A stretch of DNA of 41,575 nt from positions 1 through 41,575 of the forward strand of contig JAIPMN010002070.1 of the NCBI GenBank assembly GCA_020650975.1, read 5' to 3'. The notes beneath the pieces were generated by a model. It searched no databases. It had not been told where the DNA came from and worked only from the letters and a program-made list of their open reading frames with translations. Of this stretch, positions 1 through 11,340 are shown one piece after another. The stretch is from Apostichopus californicus. Its lineage: Eukaryota; Echinodermata; Holothuroidea; Aspidochirotida; Stichopodidae. The stretch's first letter is position 1. Every line of letters starts with the position of its first letter. Position numbers and translations under genes: made by a program.

Positions 1-144
1 GGCTGAGATGATAATTTTAGATGGACAGTGAGTGAGAGTCCACTCCCAAATAAAGACGAATCATAATGAATTATGTATTCTCTCTCATTTATTCAACATC
101 GGGCCTATGGAATCGGTCCATTGAAAGGATATCACATAATTACA

Positions 145-737
145 ATAACAGCAATAACGAAGGTACCCGCCCAACGCGATACTACCCTGTTCGTAATTTA
201 TTACCCGAATCCTACGCAAAGTGTGATTTAAAAGAAAAAAATTTGCAAACCGAAAGTTAGGCAGATTTCCCATTGACTTAGCGTGGTGTTAGGCTACCAT
301 GTGGTCGAAGATAACAGCAATAACGAAGGTACCCGCCTGACGCGACACTACCCGGTGCCTAATTTATTACCCGAATCCTACGCAAAGTGCCATGTGATTT
401 AAAAAAAAAATGCAAACCGATGGTTAGGCAGATTTCCCATTGACTTAGTGTGGTGTTAGGCTAACATGTGGTCGAAAATAACAGCAATAACGAAAGTATT
501 CCATGGATATCTTATAACTGCGTCACAATTTCAGCTACTAAACAGATATGGCTAGGCTAGATTATCCATTGACTTAGTGTGGTGTTAGGCAACCATGTGG
601 TCGAACGTAACAGCAACAATGAAAGTATTCCATGGATATCTTATAACTGCGTCACAATTTCAGCGAATAAACAGATGGTTAGGCTTAGCTAGATTTCCCA
701 TTGACTGAGTGTGGTGTTAGGCTACCACGTGGAAGAT
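145..737 (+). repeat. Mosaic tandem array of two related monomer types
   Basis: Four units start at 145, 311, 478 and 607 with AACAGCAATAACGAA or a close variant. The first two are about 166 bp and contain GGTACCCGCC and ACCCGAATCCTACGCAAAGT. The last two are shorter, about 129 bp, and replace that core with ATTCCATGGATATCTTATAA. All four end in the same block, TTTCCCATTGACTTAGTGTG followed by GTGTTAGGCTACCATGTGG. So one flank is shared while the core is swapped. Confidence 0.85.
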
Positions 738-2570
738 ATTATTTATTCATTGGTTTATTTCATAGAAGGAAAGGCTGACAATGAATTTTACGAGATGTTT
801 ATGGATTATACGGGATAACTAAAAAATAATAATCGCTAGTGGCTTTTTACTAATCGTTTATTCCAAATGCGATCAAATTGCGCGAATCGCGCAATCTCGC
901 GGCTAATGCGAACCCTGGGCCTGCATAATAGATAGTAGTAGTAACAACTGTTTAAGAGCTAAATTTAAGAGCTAAATATTTATATGGTCTGATCCAATAG
1001 ACGTGGAGAGCAAGCATAAGCAGCGGCGGCAGTGCGATGTTAGTAGTAATGTTATATACAGTATGAAGTTAATGAAAGAAACAAAAGCAAATAGACATTA
1101 TTGAGTAAGGTATTATACCTTATCTTACACCTGCGTATTTGAACATGAAAACATTGTCAGTAGAGAATATAATTCATTTATTATAGCATCCAATATGTAA
1201 TTTCTTGAAAATCGTGATACACGAGGTAAAAATTTTTTTTTCCCGGGTACCCGGATACCCACCTAGCTGGGAGAAAAAAGTAAAAGTACACGGGTGTGCG
1301 AAAATGATCACGCGAGGAACCGATATATTTTTAGCTAGCTAGGTGGTGTCTGAGCGAACGTAGAAACCAAGCTGTTATATTATAACAAAAGGATTGGCAG
1401 TCAGAGTTTTTTCAGTGATTTATTTCACAGTATTGTATCTTTCTAAATGTGCGGCGCCCGTTGACTGTACAGTACATGAGCAGTACATGTGGAGGGCAAT
1501 TTTAGCGGTATTTGCATTTTTTTTCGCCCTCGTGATTTCTTTTCTGGGGCGATTTTTCAACTTCGTAGGGCGAATCGCCCTTCGCCCGTCTATTTTGAGC
1601 CCTGTTTTGAACAGTTATGAACTGGATTTCCCCTAGTCTCAAACAGATTGTTTCTGTACGTTCGACCCTCCGGCTATGGAGCTGTTTTTTGGAGTTCCTA
1701 TCGAAAATAAGTGCCGGTCGGAAAAGTCACTCAGGCAGATTGTGGCGGTCGGTAATTCAGCGTGCTGGACGGGCCCGACCGGCGCCGACCGGCAGCGGCA
1801 GAACCCTGATTAGTATGTCGGTCCAGACTTGAGAGTCAAGATGTAAGGCCTTCAAGATTTTACATAATTTGAGGGTCGAGGAGTGTGCCTCCTAGGAGAT
1901 TTTGAGACCGATCCAAGATGTGAAGTTCCTGATCTTTCAAGAGCATTCTTTCAGTGAATAGTTGGCATTGTCATATGTCGTAGTGTTAGTAAACTAGTTT
2001 GCAGAATTTATCATTTTTTAGTTATTCTTCCCCAGTGTGGTCCTCTTATTTTAAACATCATCCCTGACATCCTGGTAGAAGGAAAACCAACACCCCCCTG
2101 TGATAATACAATATTAAGAAATTAAACAAAGGGCAGCTTGCTCGCTGCATATCTCCTAGGTGTCTAGAACCTCTCGTCTAAATCACTATGATAAATATAT
2201 ATAAACTCAAATTTACCAGTTGATGAAAAACCAATTCCTTTCATTTCTGTCAATCCTTCCTTGCTGTGCGTACGTACTACTCTGTGAAGTCTTAACGAGA
2301 CAGGAGTGACATAAAATTGATCTTTAAGTGAACTACAGTATTCTACTGTGAGTCATAAATGTTGCCTCAGTGGAGGAGGAGAAGGAGGAGGCAGCTATGC
2401 ATTGTGCAAATCATTTAGTATTGATGGGAAACTTGGCTAACGGCAGGTTCTTGATGTTCATTCATGCTTTCATTTCGATGTCTCAGATCAAAGCGAAGTT
2501 CAGTTAGGTGTCCTTCCGAACTTCCCAGTACTATTGATCCCTCGTAAGAGACGTCAAAAAGAAGACCATC
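738..2570. other. Left flank, no supported gene
   Basis: Short frames here lack any recognisable product or usable splice context. Visible structure is limited to small GC-rich palindromes: ATTGCGCGA A/T CGCGCAAT at 877-895, CCGGGTACCCGG at 1243-1254 and GGGCGAATCGCCC at 1568-1580. A GC-rich patch around 1760-1800 carries repeated GACCGGC words. A C-rich run begins shortly after, at 2602. Confidence 0.5.
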
Positions 2571-2959
2571 TACTTATGATAACCGTGAAGCAACTGCTCT
2601 CTTCCTCCCTCCCTCCCCCCCCCACCCCCCCCCCCGTCCACAGCCTACCCAGTTTCTATTTCTATGGAGAAGGGGAACAGGTTTGGCTCTGATAGCGATA
2701 ACACAAGGATAAGAAAGCCTTGTGACAAGGACGCTGAGGGGGCTGCATGCATAGTGTGTTCTCTTTTGATCTACATATGTAGTTTCACACAATAGGTAAA
2801 TCATGCTGGTGGGCCAAGATAATCTCTACTGCGTTACCATGGGGATATTGCAGCTGCTGCAGCTTTCCTTTTTGCTATTGTTTGACACTGTGTCAAGAGT
2901 AGAGTGCTGAGGGGGCTGCAGCATGATATATCAGCCTTGCATAGCAATGTATCCATTTT

Positions 2960-3053
2960 GTGTAGTATTTTTTAGTTGTAAAGCGCCTTGAGCAGTTACT
3001 TTTGTCTACTGATTTGGCGCTATATAAGTCTCTTTTATTACTATTATTATTAA
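2960..3053 (+). mobile_element. SINE/LINE-type 3' tail
   Basis: The sequence GTAAAGCGCCTTGAGCAG, a short gap, then TTGGCGCTATATAAG followed by a run of TTA/ATT repeats is a 3' tail shared by many animal L2-clade LINEs and the SINEs that borrow their machinery. Only the tail is evident; no promoter half or ORF is attached. A 15-bp word (GCTGAGGGGGCTGCA) just upstream at about 2907 also occurs at about 2733, possibly part of the same insertion history. Confidence 0.65.
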
Positions 3054-4509
3054 AAATGATTCCCTGAAAATACAACTTGTTTGTCTATTGCAGTGAGACC
3101 ACTCTGGTCTGCTTTTTGTATTAACACATAATACAATAATACAGCAGCTCCAATTTACTTTCAGATTGGATACACTATATCGAGACAGATTCACACACAG
3201 CTTAACAGATATATGTACATGTTCTTATCGATTAAAAATGGAAACTTAATATTCATACATTTAACCATACCCAACAGATGTGTGGATATATATATGATTA
3301 CCTTTCTACCTGAAATTGTCATTTTTAAAATTTTAACGATTTTCATGAAATAATACAAAGTATCCATTTCCTTCCATTCATATTTCCATGTTTTATGTTT
3401 GCATGAGAATCGGGATTGTGTTGTTGATCGACTGCAAGGTAAATTCAGATGAGAGAGAGAAAGTGGGTGGTGTCTCAGAATTGAGATGAAAAGGGGGGGG
3501 GAGGGAGGGGTGGAGGCACAGGGCTCCACTATTTACCAACCGTGTAAAGTTTGGCATATCTAGGTAGACATATGACATAGCCCAATAATGATAGTTGGGT
3601 TTGTGCCTCATTGAATACTTATTATAAAATTGTGTCTGGGCGACAAAATGATCAACATGGATCGCATTACATCACAGCTGAATCATTTGGTGAAAAAATC
3701 CATGTTAGTTAATTCAACTGCTAGGTTATTTTCATCACTACCCTGTACGTAGTTTCATAAAACTGCTGATCGAAACCCAAGAAGCTGCTTTAAATACGAT
3801 CATCAACTACTACCACTATCACTGTAACTCAACCAAAAACAAACACCTGCTTAAGTACAGGGATATAAATTTAAGAACCCCAAAACCACAGAAAGCCACC
3901 CTGGCTCATTAAACTACACTATTGAAAAGGCTAATTTATGGTTCAACTCCAAACTGCATTCATGAATCTCCACAACGCTGTTCCGACTAATTCGTCATGT
4001 TCTTTTAAACCCCCCTACCCCCCCTACATAAATATCTCTTGACGCTGGCGCTCATATCCCAGCTACAGAACTTAATACTCTTATAATATTACCTTGATGA
4101 CTACTACAGTGCAAGACCGATATTAGCTGTGGCATACACTGTTCTTGCCACAACAGTTGACAGCGTCGGGTAACATCCACATGAGTGAGGAGGCCATTAT
4201 AACTCAGGCATGCATGCACATAAACATAGTGATTATACAGCCAATGGCAAATACTTATGAATTACGAACGCCAAGCACCATCATCATGCACTTTATCCGG
4301 TTTGCTGCTGAATGGGTAGCACTGTGTACATGGAACATCCTTCATTTATGCCCAACACGTGGAAGCAATGCTGTACAAACATTCATTATACAATCTTAAA
4401 CGTGTATATATACAAAAAGTCCAATCAATGTTGTCATAGCCTGAGTCACATAAAACAAATGCGAGTCTCTTAAAAGCTTCAACAAATTTCATGTACGAAA
4501 CGTACTTAC

Positions 4510-4550
4510 TTTTTGGGCAATTGCACATAAAGGTGAACATGATGACCACA
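4510..4550 (-). CDS. Weak candidate downstream exon, 41 nt
   Basis: The minus strand has a T-rich acceptor ending gaatttgaacatag and a strong donor AAAAA|GTAAGT around 41 bases. All three frames are open, so the phase cannot be fixed. From a codon boundary it reads CGHHVHLYVQLPK. From the phase left directly by exon 8202-8049 it reads VVIMFTFMCNCPK, and a larger open frame extends it upstream. The splice sites are persuasive, but the reading is not decided. Confidence 0.35.
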
Positions 4551-5497
4551 CTATGTTCAAATTCAAAATTGTCATATGTAAACAAATTTGGTATCAAAAT
4601 AAATTCTTTGAAGTGCGAAGTTTTCAGCTATAATATTTGTATTTAAAATTCTTGACGTTTACACACTTTCTTTATGCCAAAAATATTTTGCATAAATTAA
4701 TATCACTACAATCAACAAAAAATTACTGTTAATATCGAGCTTATCTTACACAATGAACCAAATAATTTAAAACTTTCTGCGCATACTGTTTCATAAATAT
4801 ACTTGTATTTGACAGAAACATGAACAATCTTTGAATTTTTCACTGTGTTCCACGTCAGTGACCGCCTACTTAACGCTTCCTCAAAATGTCACGCTGTTAC
4901 CAAAAATACATATATTTTTTTCACTTTCTGGGAAAAAGATCGAAATAATACTTATAATGGAAATCATACTCCCACTGGCCTAGAAACATCCATGCGCCAA
5001 TGAAGAAAAAATGTCACTGATCATAATTATATCAATAAAATTATGTCACTCTGTTACTTTTTTTCAGTTACAGTGTGACCTGCATTGAATAATAAATCTA
5101 GTGCATTCTAATCTAATGCATGTTAGTAATGCATTGGCTAACCACTCACACGAAGAACCCTAAACAGTAAGGGATTTCCCCCTCTATATGCACAGCTGCT
5201 ATAAAGGGAATTAAGCTACCAGTTTACAGAACTCTCCAATTCCAGGGACCAGCTAACCACAGAACCCATACACTACCGTACCTACGGTATAGTAATCTGA
5301 AATGCGCAGTGTAAATTATATATTACTAGTGAAGTGTGCTGCCTATCTAGATCAAAAATTGGTTTGGTTTGTTGAAGAAACAATGATTGTCGACTAAGGT
5401 AAGACATAGTCCATATGGAGTATACTGTACTGTAGTATCAACTTAATGTTTTAACTGATGAGTGTTGACATATATATATATTTGTGGTCTGCCATGA

Positions 5498-5580
5498 TAT
5501 GAAACAAGTTATGAAATAAGTTATAAGAAATAAGTTGAAATAAGAAATAAGTTATAAATATGAAATAAGTTATGAAACAA
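5498..5580 (+). repeat. Degenerate GAAATAAGTTAT tandem repeat
   Basis: Irregular repeats of GAAATAAGTTAT and the shorter GAAATAAG fill this stretch. It lies in the presumed intron between the weak exons at 6944 and 4550, or downstream of the gene if those are not real. Confidence 0.7.
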
Positions 5581-6943
5581 AACCAGAGAGAATGTGAGAC
5601 AAAAACAGAAAGATTGCATCTGCTTCAACATTGCCTGGAAGTACACTTCTACCTTCTTCTTATTTGGGGGGGGGGGGGTAGTTTTTGTTAACTTAAACGC
5701 TCTCATGTTTGTTTCCAAAAAGAATATGGATTGATAAACCAAATTGTTTTTTGTGTCCCCACAAAAATGTGGCATTTTTTACCAAACTTTGGATGTACTT
5801 GACATGATTTGAGAGGATCATATGCAATATAATAAACCAAGTTACTCACTCATTTGATTTTGATTTTTCATCCCAAAACCATGGATATTTAAAATATGTC
5901 CTTTTTTCTAAGTACTCAGTTTTGAGATCCGCTTTGTGACTTTGAAAACTCAAAAGACTTTGATGCGTCTGTTTTGGGGGTTTTTTCCCCTCTTTTATAT
6001 AAATTTATTCATGTACAATTTTACAGAATCTCAAGCTACTTCTGATTACTGTAGGTTATTAATGTAACCAACAAAGAAATATCAATTGCCTATAATTGTT
6101 TGTTATTCACAACATACATTTTAATACTTTATCTAATTTCTCTTCGAATACTAAATTTGTGTTTCTGCACATTAATGGATGATGATATAAGCATGGATGA
6201 TTTCTCAGAGCATAAAAATATATATTAATATACTTAGTATTTCCTGAAGTATGTCTCACATTTGTCGTTTGTCACCCACAGCGATGTAACATTTTTCAAT
6301 GATGTAACATTTGTGCCTCTTTACAATTTAAAGAAAAAAATCACTTCGCCGAATCACAGCCAGGGGGAAATATTTATTTCTGAGTATGACATACGTTACA
6401 AGTCAAACTTCCCACAAGATTGAAACACTTCCAAGTATTTTAGTTAAGAACACAAATTGCTACATCAATGCATATATTTCATCTACAGATATCCGAAATT
6501 ACTCATATATCTAGTCGTATAAAAAAATTCTAACTTATAACATAAATATTTCAACTGTGGTACATAGAGCTACTTAACTTTGCATACCTGTATCATGTAA
6601 TATGCATTAGGTTAACGTCATGCTGTTAAAACACTTTTATTTGTTTATGACATCATATTTATCATTAATCATGATTTTCTTATAAATTTAACTGTAATGT
6701 TATATCTGAGAGTCATTGAATGCATTCGAAGGGCTTAAACAGCACAAGGTTCTGTAACTTAGCATTATATAAAGAAGGAAAAATCCCATATCCTTTTTAG
6801 CATCATGCTCTTACCCAAACTTATTTTAAGTATTCATATTTCATACATTTAAGAGAACTGTGAAAATATTTTTCTTTCTAGATGATTTTTTTTTATATTT
6901 AGAGTTGAAACTGTAATGAAAGTTTGCTCTGACTAACCCTTAC

Positions 6944-6962
6944 CATGTCTCGACTATTTGCA
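6944..6962 (-). CDS. Weak candidate downstream exon, 19 nt
   Basis: On the minus strand 19 bases lie between acceptor gaatttttacatttcaag and donor ACATG|GTAAGG. The incoming phase left by exon 8202-8049 is open and gives Ser-ANSRDM, ending on a codon boundary. Both sites are good, but the exon is very short and a second frame is also open, so chance is likely enough to keep this low. Confidence 0.3.
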
Positions 6963-8048
6963 CTTGAAATGTAAAAATTCCTTCCAAAGCGTCACAACAT
7001 TAATGTCGAATTAAACTTTCATAGCATCCAGTTCATAAAATTGAAGGAAAGACACCTGGAGTGAAATTTTTGCACAGTAAGACTTCCCCCCCCCCCACCT
7101 CCCTCCCCCGACCCCTTCTCCCCTTCTATGTGAACAGCTTTTTTACAAGGTTGAAACAACTTCTTATGATTCCTATCATGCACTCTACATACAGTAGATT
7201 TACGGTAGAATGAAAAGCTTATAAAAATGGATTCATAAAGTCAATATGATATTTTAATGTACACTTGTCAAGAAGCATTATTACCGAAAGAGATTTGCAT
7301 TAATAATTATTCAACTGAGTAAATGCATTAATAAGCTAATCATGTCTATTGTATTTGTGGTGAAACAAATGAGAGTTACTTTTAATAGCAGTTAATCTCT
7401 ATGGGTGATACTATTACCTTTATTGATAATATTATTCTTCTATATTGATCATATTGATAATATACTTATATTGATAATATCATTAGGTGAGAACTGCCCT
7501 ATCAGCAAAGATATACTGTTAATTTTAAATCAGCTATGCTTAATGGTAACCTAGCAGTTTTCACTCTCTTCCACTGTGTGGTGCAAAAACTCTGAGAGAA
7601 ATTTAAAATCAAGACAACTTAACCTTGAGACTTCTCAAAACATTAAACAGCATAAAACATTAGATGTTTCTATGGTAATAAAGTATCTTAATGTGTAATG
7701 CATGAATAGTGTTTATTGATTGATTATATTATTGAAGGATTGCATCGATACAGTTTTTCTTATGAATCTGTGATATTTTCTTTGAAATCTATGTAAATAT
7801 CCAATTGTGTCCTTCATTACTTTCTCAATACCAACAAATGAAAACCAAGCTCAGACCACAAGTAAAAAAAAACATAAACAAACAAAACAAGCTTGCAGAG
7901 TCACCATTGACAAGTGAAATATGGCGACTAGGTAATTTGTTTTACAGGTTTGCAAGATAGTCGCAATGCCCGGGCAAAGCCCAAGGTAAAATAATATTTG
8001 TAAATATCCCCCATTCTAACCAATAAAATTGTCATTACAAATGCTTAC

Positions 8049-8202
8049 CTGCTCGTAAGTGTGACTTGATTATTAAACTGTTTACCAATACTAGTTATGA
8101 CTTTAAATTTTTGACCATGTTTTATTTTCGATTTTGTTGTGAGTTTTGTGCAACCAAAGTGAACAGATAGATCCGCATTTTCAGGAACATCGACTAAATA
8201 TG
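8049..8202 (-). CDS. Internal coding exon, 154 nt, possible beta-barrel fold
   Basis: This is the best-supported exon. The minus strand has acceptor tgtgtatcttatatcaaaacag and donor GAGCAG|GTAAGC, with 154 nt between them open in one frame (phase 1 in, phase 2 out). The first two bases complete an Ala codon with the G left by exon 15626. Fifty codons follow, starting YLVDVPENADLSVHFG and ending KQFNNQVTLTS. The pattern 'hydrophobic-x-Asp, turn, L-x-V-x-F, then G-Q-x-F-x-V' loosely resembles small OB-fold-like barrels. That is inference from spacing only, and no catalytic motif is visible. It starts with the same Ala-Tyr-Leu-x-Asp motif as exon 34691. Confidence 0.75.
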
Positions 8203-9673
8203 CTGTTTTGATATAAGATACACAAAAGCAGATGATGTGTATCACCTTGGGTACGGTACCTGGCGCGATCAGTAAACGAACACCCCAAAAACTTCAGACT
8301 TCACCAAAAATTTAAAAACCAACCAGAAATACAGTGTTTTACAAATCACCCTGGAATTATTTATTCAAGCCTTAAATATTCCGATCGAGAGAAAAATGCG
8401 TGTAGGCACTTAAAATGGTAGAATGAGAAGGAGGGGCAATGACAGTGGAGCCGGTCATGGAGGGCTCACAGAGTTGAAGGGTTACCATGGACATTATACG
8501 CACGGTAGAACGGGTGCAAAGGTTGTGAGGAGACAGGTAAGCGAGGAGCGAGGTAAATATTGAGAATTGTAGACTTGGAAGGAAGAGTTAGTTGATGTTG
8601 ACTCTGCTGTGGATCAGTGGTACATGGGTGGTGCAGTGCTAAACTGTTGTCAATTTATGCTTTTTGTTAGCTAGGTAGATTAAAGTGCATATGTTGAATG
8701 GGGACAGGTAAGAGCAGGACTAAATTAATAAATTCTATTTGGTTCTGACTTTTACACTCGTTCTGTACTTTCTTCTTCAGATCAGATTTTTGTTTCCATA
8801 CTATAAGTACAAACAAGATGGATTCACTAAAAAGAAAATCATGAATGCAAACCTACCATGTTCATGCTAGTTTTAATAAAACGTATTTTTTCCCTTTCTT
8901 TAAAATTTTGATTACCATTTCAATGTTAATCGTTACTAAATTTGTAGTTTACTATCTTGACGAGTAGAATTTCATTTCAAACAATTCAGTAATAGGAAAA
9001 AAGTGAAATTTTTCCATAAACTTAATTCTCAGAAAATCTTCATAAATTATAAATATTAAAAATTCATATTTGTGGTTAGAAGTCATTACAATTATTACAC
9101 ATAAACGGAACAAGCAGTATCTGCCTTAGTTCTCTCGAACGTAGTACTTCTTTGGCTAGGCTTTGCATGGCCTACATGACATTTCCTTTACTAAGAAATT
9201 CATGCAATTCTCTCATTATGGATGAATTTCTATTAATAAATCAAAACAGCTAGACTTTGATTCTATATTTAGCTATATATTCAACACTTCAATTCCAAAT
9301 ATGGCCTTGTAATATCTAATTTGATATTTAATGCATCTCTTGTGATAACTGGATATGAGTACTATAAACATTGACAACAATGTTCACTAGAGCATGGCTC
9401 ATATGTATGTAACAGCTAAAGCTGTGTTTTTGACCATTTCTGACCAAACCATGTAATATTCATACATTAATAATAAAATATGTTACAAATAATCCAAAGT
9501 TCCGAGAGATCTTAGTGGTTACAAATAGTTTTGAGGCTCTTTTTGAGACATTTAGGAATTGTCTAGTTTACTATTTATCATATGTGTCTCTCAAATTAAA
9601 TATGATGGTTTTATTTTAAATTTGCAATCCTTTAAACTTTCTACCTACTTTCATATTTTCTAGAGCAACTTTC

Positions 9674-9701
9674 ACTGCAGGTTTCACTGGAAACCTGCAG
9701 T
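9674..9701. repeat. Perfect 12-bp inverted repeat, 4-nt loop
   Basis: ACTGCAGGTTTC and GAAACCTGCAGT are exact reverse complements separated by ACTG. The site is intronic to the candidate gene and immediately precedes the 22-bp minisatellite. Confidence 0.85.
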
Positions 9702-9828
9702 AATGGAGTATCAGGCACCTTATAATTCCATGGTACCACAACGAGTGTGGCACATTCGATGTTTAATGCATACATGTCTGTTATAACCTGCCTGCGATAA
9801 TATACAGTTGACCCTAATTCTATCTACT

Positions 9829-10400
9829 ATGAAAAGCATTATCATTCCCAGATCAAAGCATTGTCATATTACATTGAAAGCATAGTTATTTCACAATGAG
9901 AGGATTATAATACTACGACATCATCATGATGCCACAATGGAAGCATTGTCATTCCACAATGAAAGCATTTTCACATTACAAATAAAGCATTGTCCTCCAA
10001 CTATGAAAGCATCATTTCTCCAATGAAAAGATTATCTTACTGCTATGACAGCAAGAAATGCTGCAATGAAAAGAAATTAACATTTCACAATGAAAGCATT
10101 ATTATTCCAAGATGAAAGCAAATTTTCTTTAGCACATTGATGACATTGTCAATGTTCTACGGTGAACGCATTATCGGACTACAATGATAGCACCGTCGTT
10201 CAATATGACGAAAGCATTACTGGACCATAATGATAGAATGGTCATTCAACAATGAAAGAATAAGAACTGCACCATGAAAAGCATTTTCATACAATGAGGC
10301 AGGCACTGACATCACACAATGGAAGCATTACCATACTATATGACAGCATTGTCATACTGCAACGAAATGATAAGAAGTCCAAAATCATGAAAGTATTATT
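9829..10400 (+). repeat. 22-bp minisatellite, about 26 degenerate copies
   Basis: The words GAAAGCATT and relatives recur at about 22-base steps (9834, 9856, 9878, 9900, then 9941, 9963, 9985, 10007, 10028). The consensus is near ATGAAAGCATTGTCATTCCA plus two bases. Copies diverge steadily and the register slips by one or two bases towards the right. It lies in the 7.4-kb intron between exons 15626 and 8202. Confidence 0.85.
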
Positions 10401-10575
10401 AAAAAGCAAATGACGCTTTAACACCAGATTCAATGCAAAATCAAACAATAATCATAAAAAAACATAAGAATCATTTTTTTTTAAATTCAAAGAAATTTAA
10501 CAATTCATGAAACTTTCATTAACATTCAATTCTGATGAAGGTTTTTTTTTTTCTTTTTTTTTTCTGTATCTTACA

Positions 10576-10605
10576 TCCTTTAATATCCCACAGGATATTA
10601 AAGGA
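10576..10605. repeat. Perfect 13-bp inverted repeat, 4-nt loop
   Basis: TCCTTTAATATCC and GGATATTAAAGGA flank CACA. The stem follows a T-rich tract (10542-10563). No run of T follows, and there is no coding context that would make it a terminator. Confidence 0.8.
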
Positions 10606-11084
10606 AGCCCTGTAGATGATAACTTGAAGACTACTCAGAATTTGTCCCAAAAGGATGACTGCAAAGTTTGTAGACTTTTTCTGTCAATATTTACACTGAT
10701 CAAGATTTAAAGGTTTGCAGTAGATGCTATTAATACAGCTGTTTCCTTGTGGTCTCCAACTTCAATGAAAACCAACAATTGTAATATTTACAATTTATTG
10801 CAATCCATCAAACTAAGACTTACTCATAGATTCTTTTCACAAAGTGACTTAGATATACATATCATACAGATTTAACTTTTACCAGTAATTTATGGCTCTA
10901 TAACAACAAAACTTGGAAACCTAAACCCTCCCTATTCATTAAATTCTGGATACTAGAAGGAAATTGAAAATTTTTCCATTAAGTAAAAGAAAAACTGCCA
11001 TTTTGTGGAATTTTTACACAGGTAATGGTATCAACCACCTTCCCAAAATCAACACAAAAACCCACTTTATGGACGTATCCATAA

Positions 11085-11340
11085 TGACCACACAGTAGCA
11101 CATGTTGCAACAGTAGAAAATATAGCCACACAGTAGTAGATGTCACTACACATGTAGTACATGTAGTCACATGTAGTCACATACATGTACATGTAGTCAC
11201 ATGTACATGTAGTACAAGTACATGTAGTACAAGTACATGTAGTCACATATTACTACATGTGGGTCACACAGTAACACATGTGGTCACACAGTAACACATG
11301 TGGTCACACAGTAACACATGTGGGTCACACAGTGTGGAAA
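11085..11340 (+). repeat. ACATGTAGT / GGTCACACAGTAACACAT satellite
   Basis: The left half consists of overlapping ACATGTAG, TACATGTAGTCAC and GTACAAGTACATG words. The right half turns into four nearly identical 20-bp copies of GGTCACACAGTAACACATGT. Because ACATGT is self-complementary, the left half is rich in potential small hairpins. Confidence 0.8.

Noticed and set aside
1394..1832. Two short frames with a hydrophobic segment
   Set aside because: The first starts at TTG, has no product recognised and crosses a GC-rich palindrome. No eukaryotic gene structure surrounds it.
8400..8720. Plus-strand exons ending at two ACAG|GTAAG words
   Set aside because: Donors are good, but no open frame with a matching acceptor or recognisable peptide precedes them.
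9829..10400. CRISPR-like array
   Set aside because: The repeat is continuous with no unique spacers, diverged, and in a eukaryotic intron.
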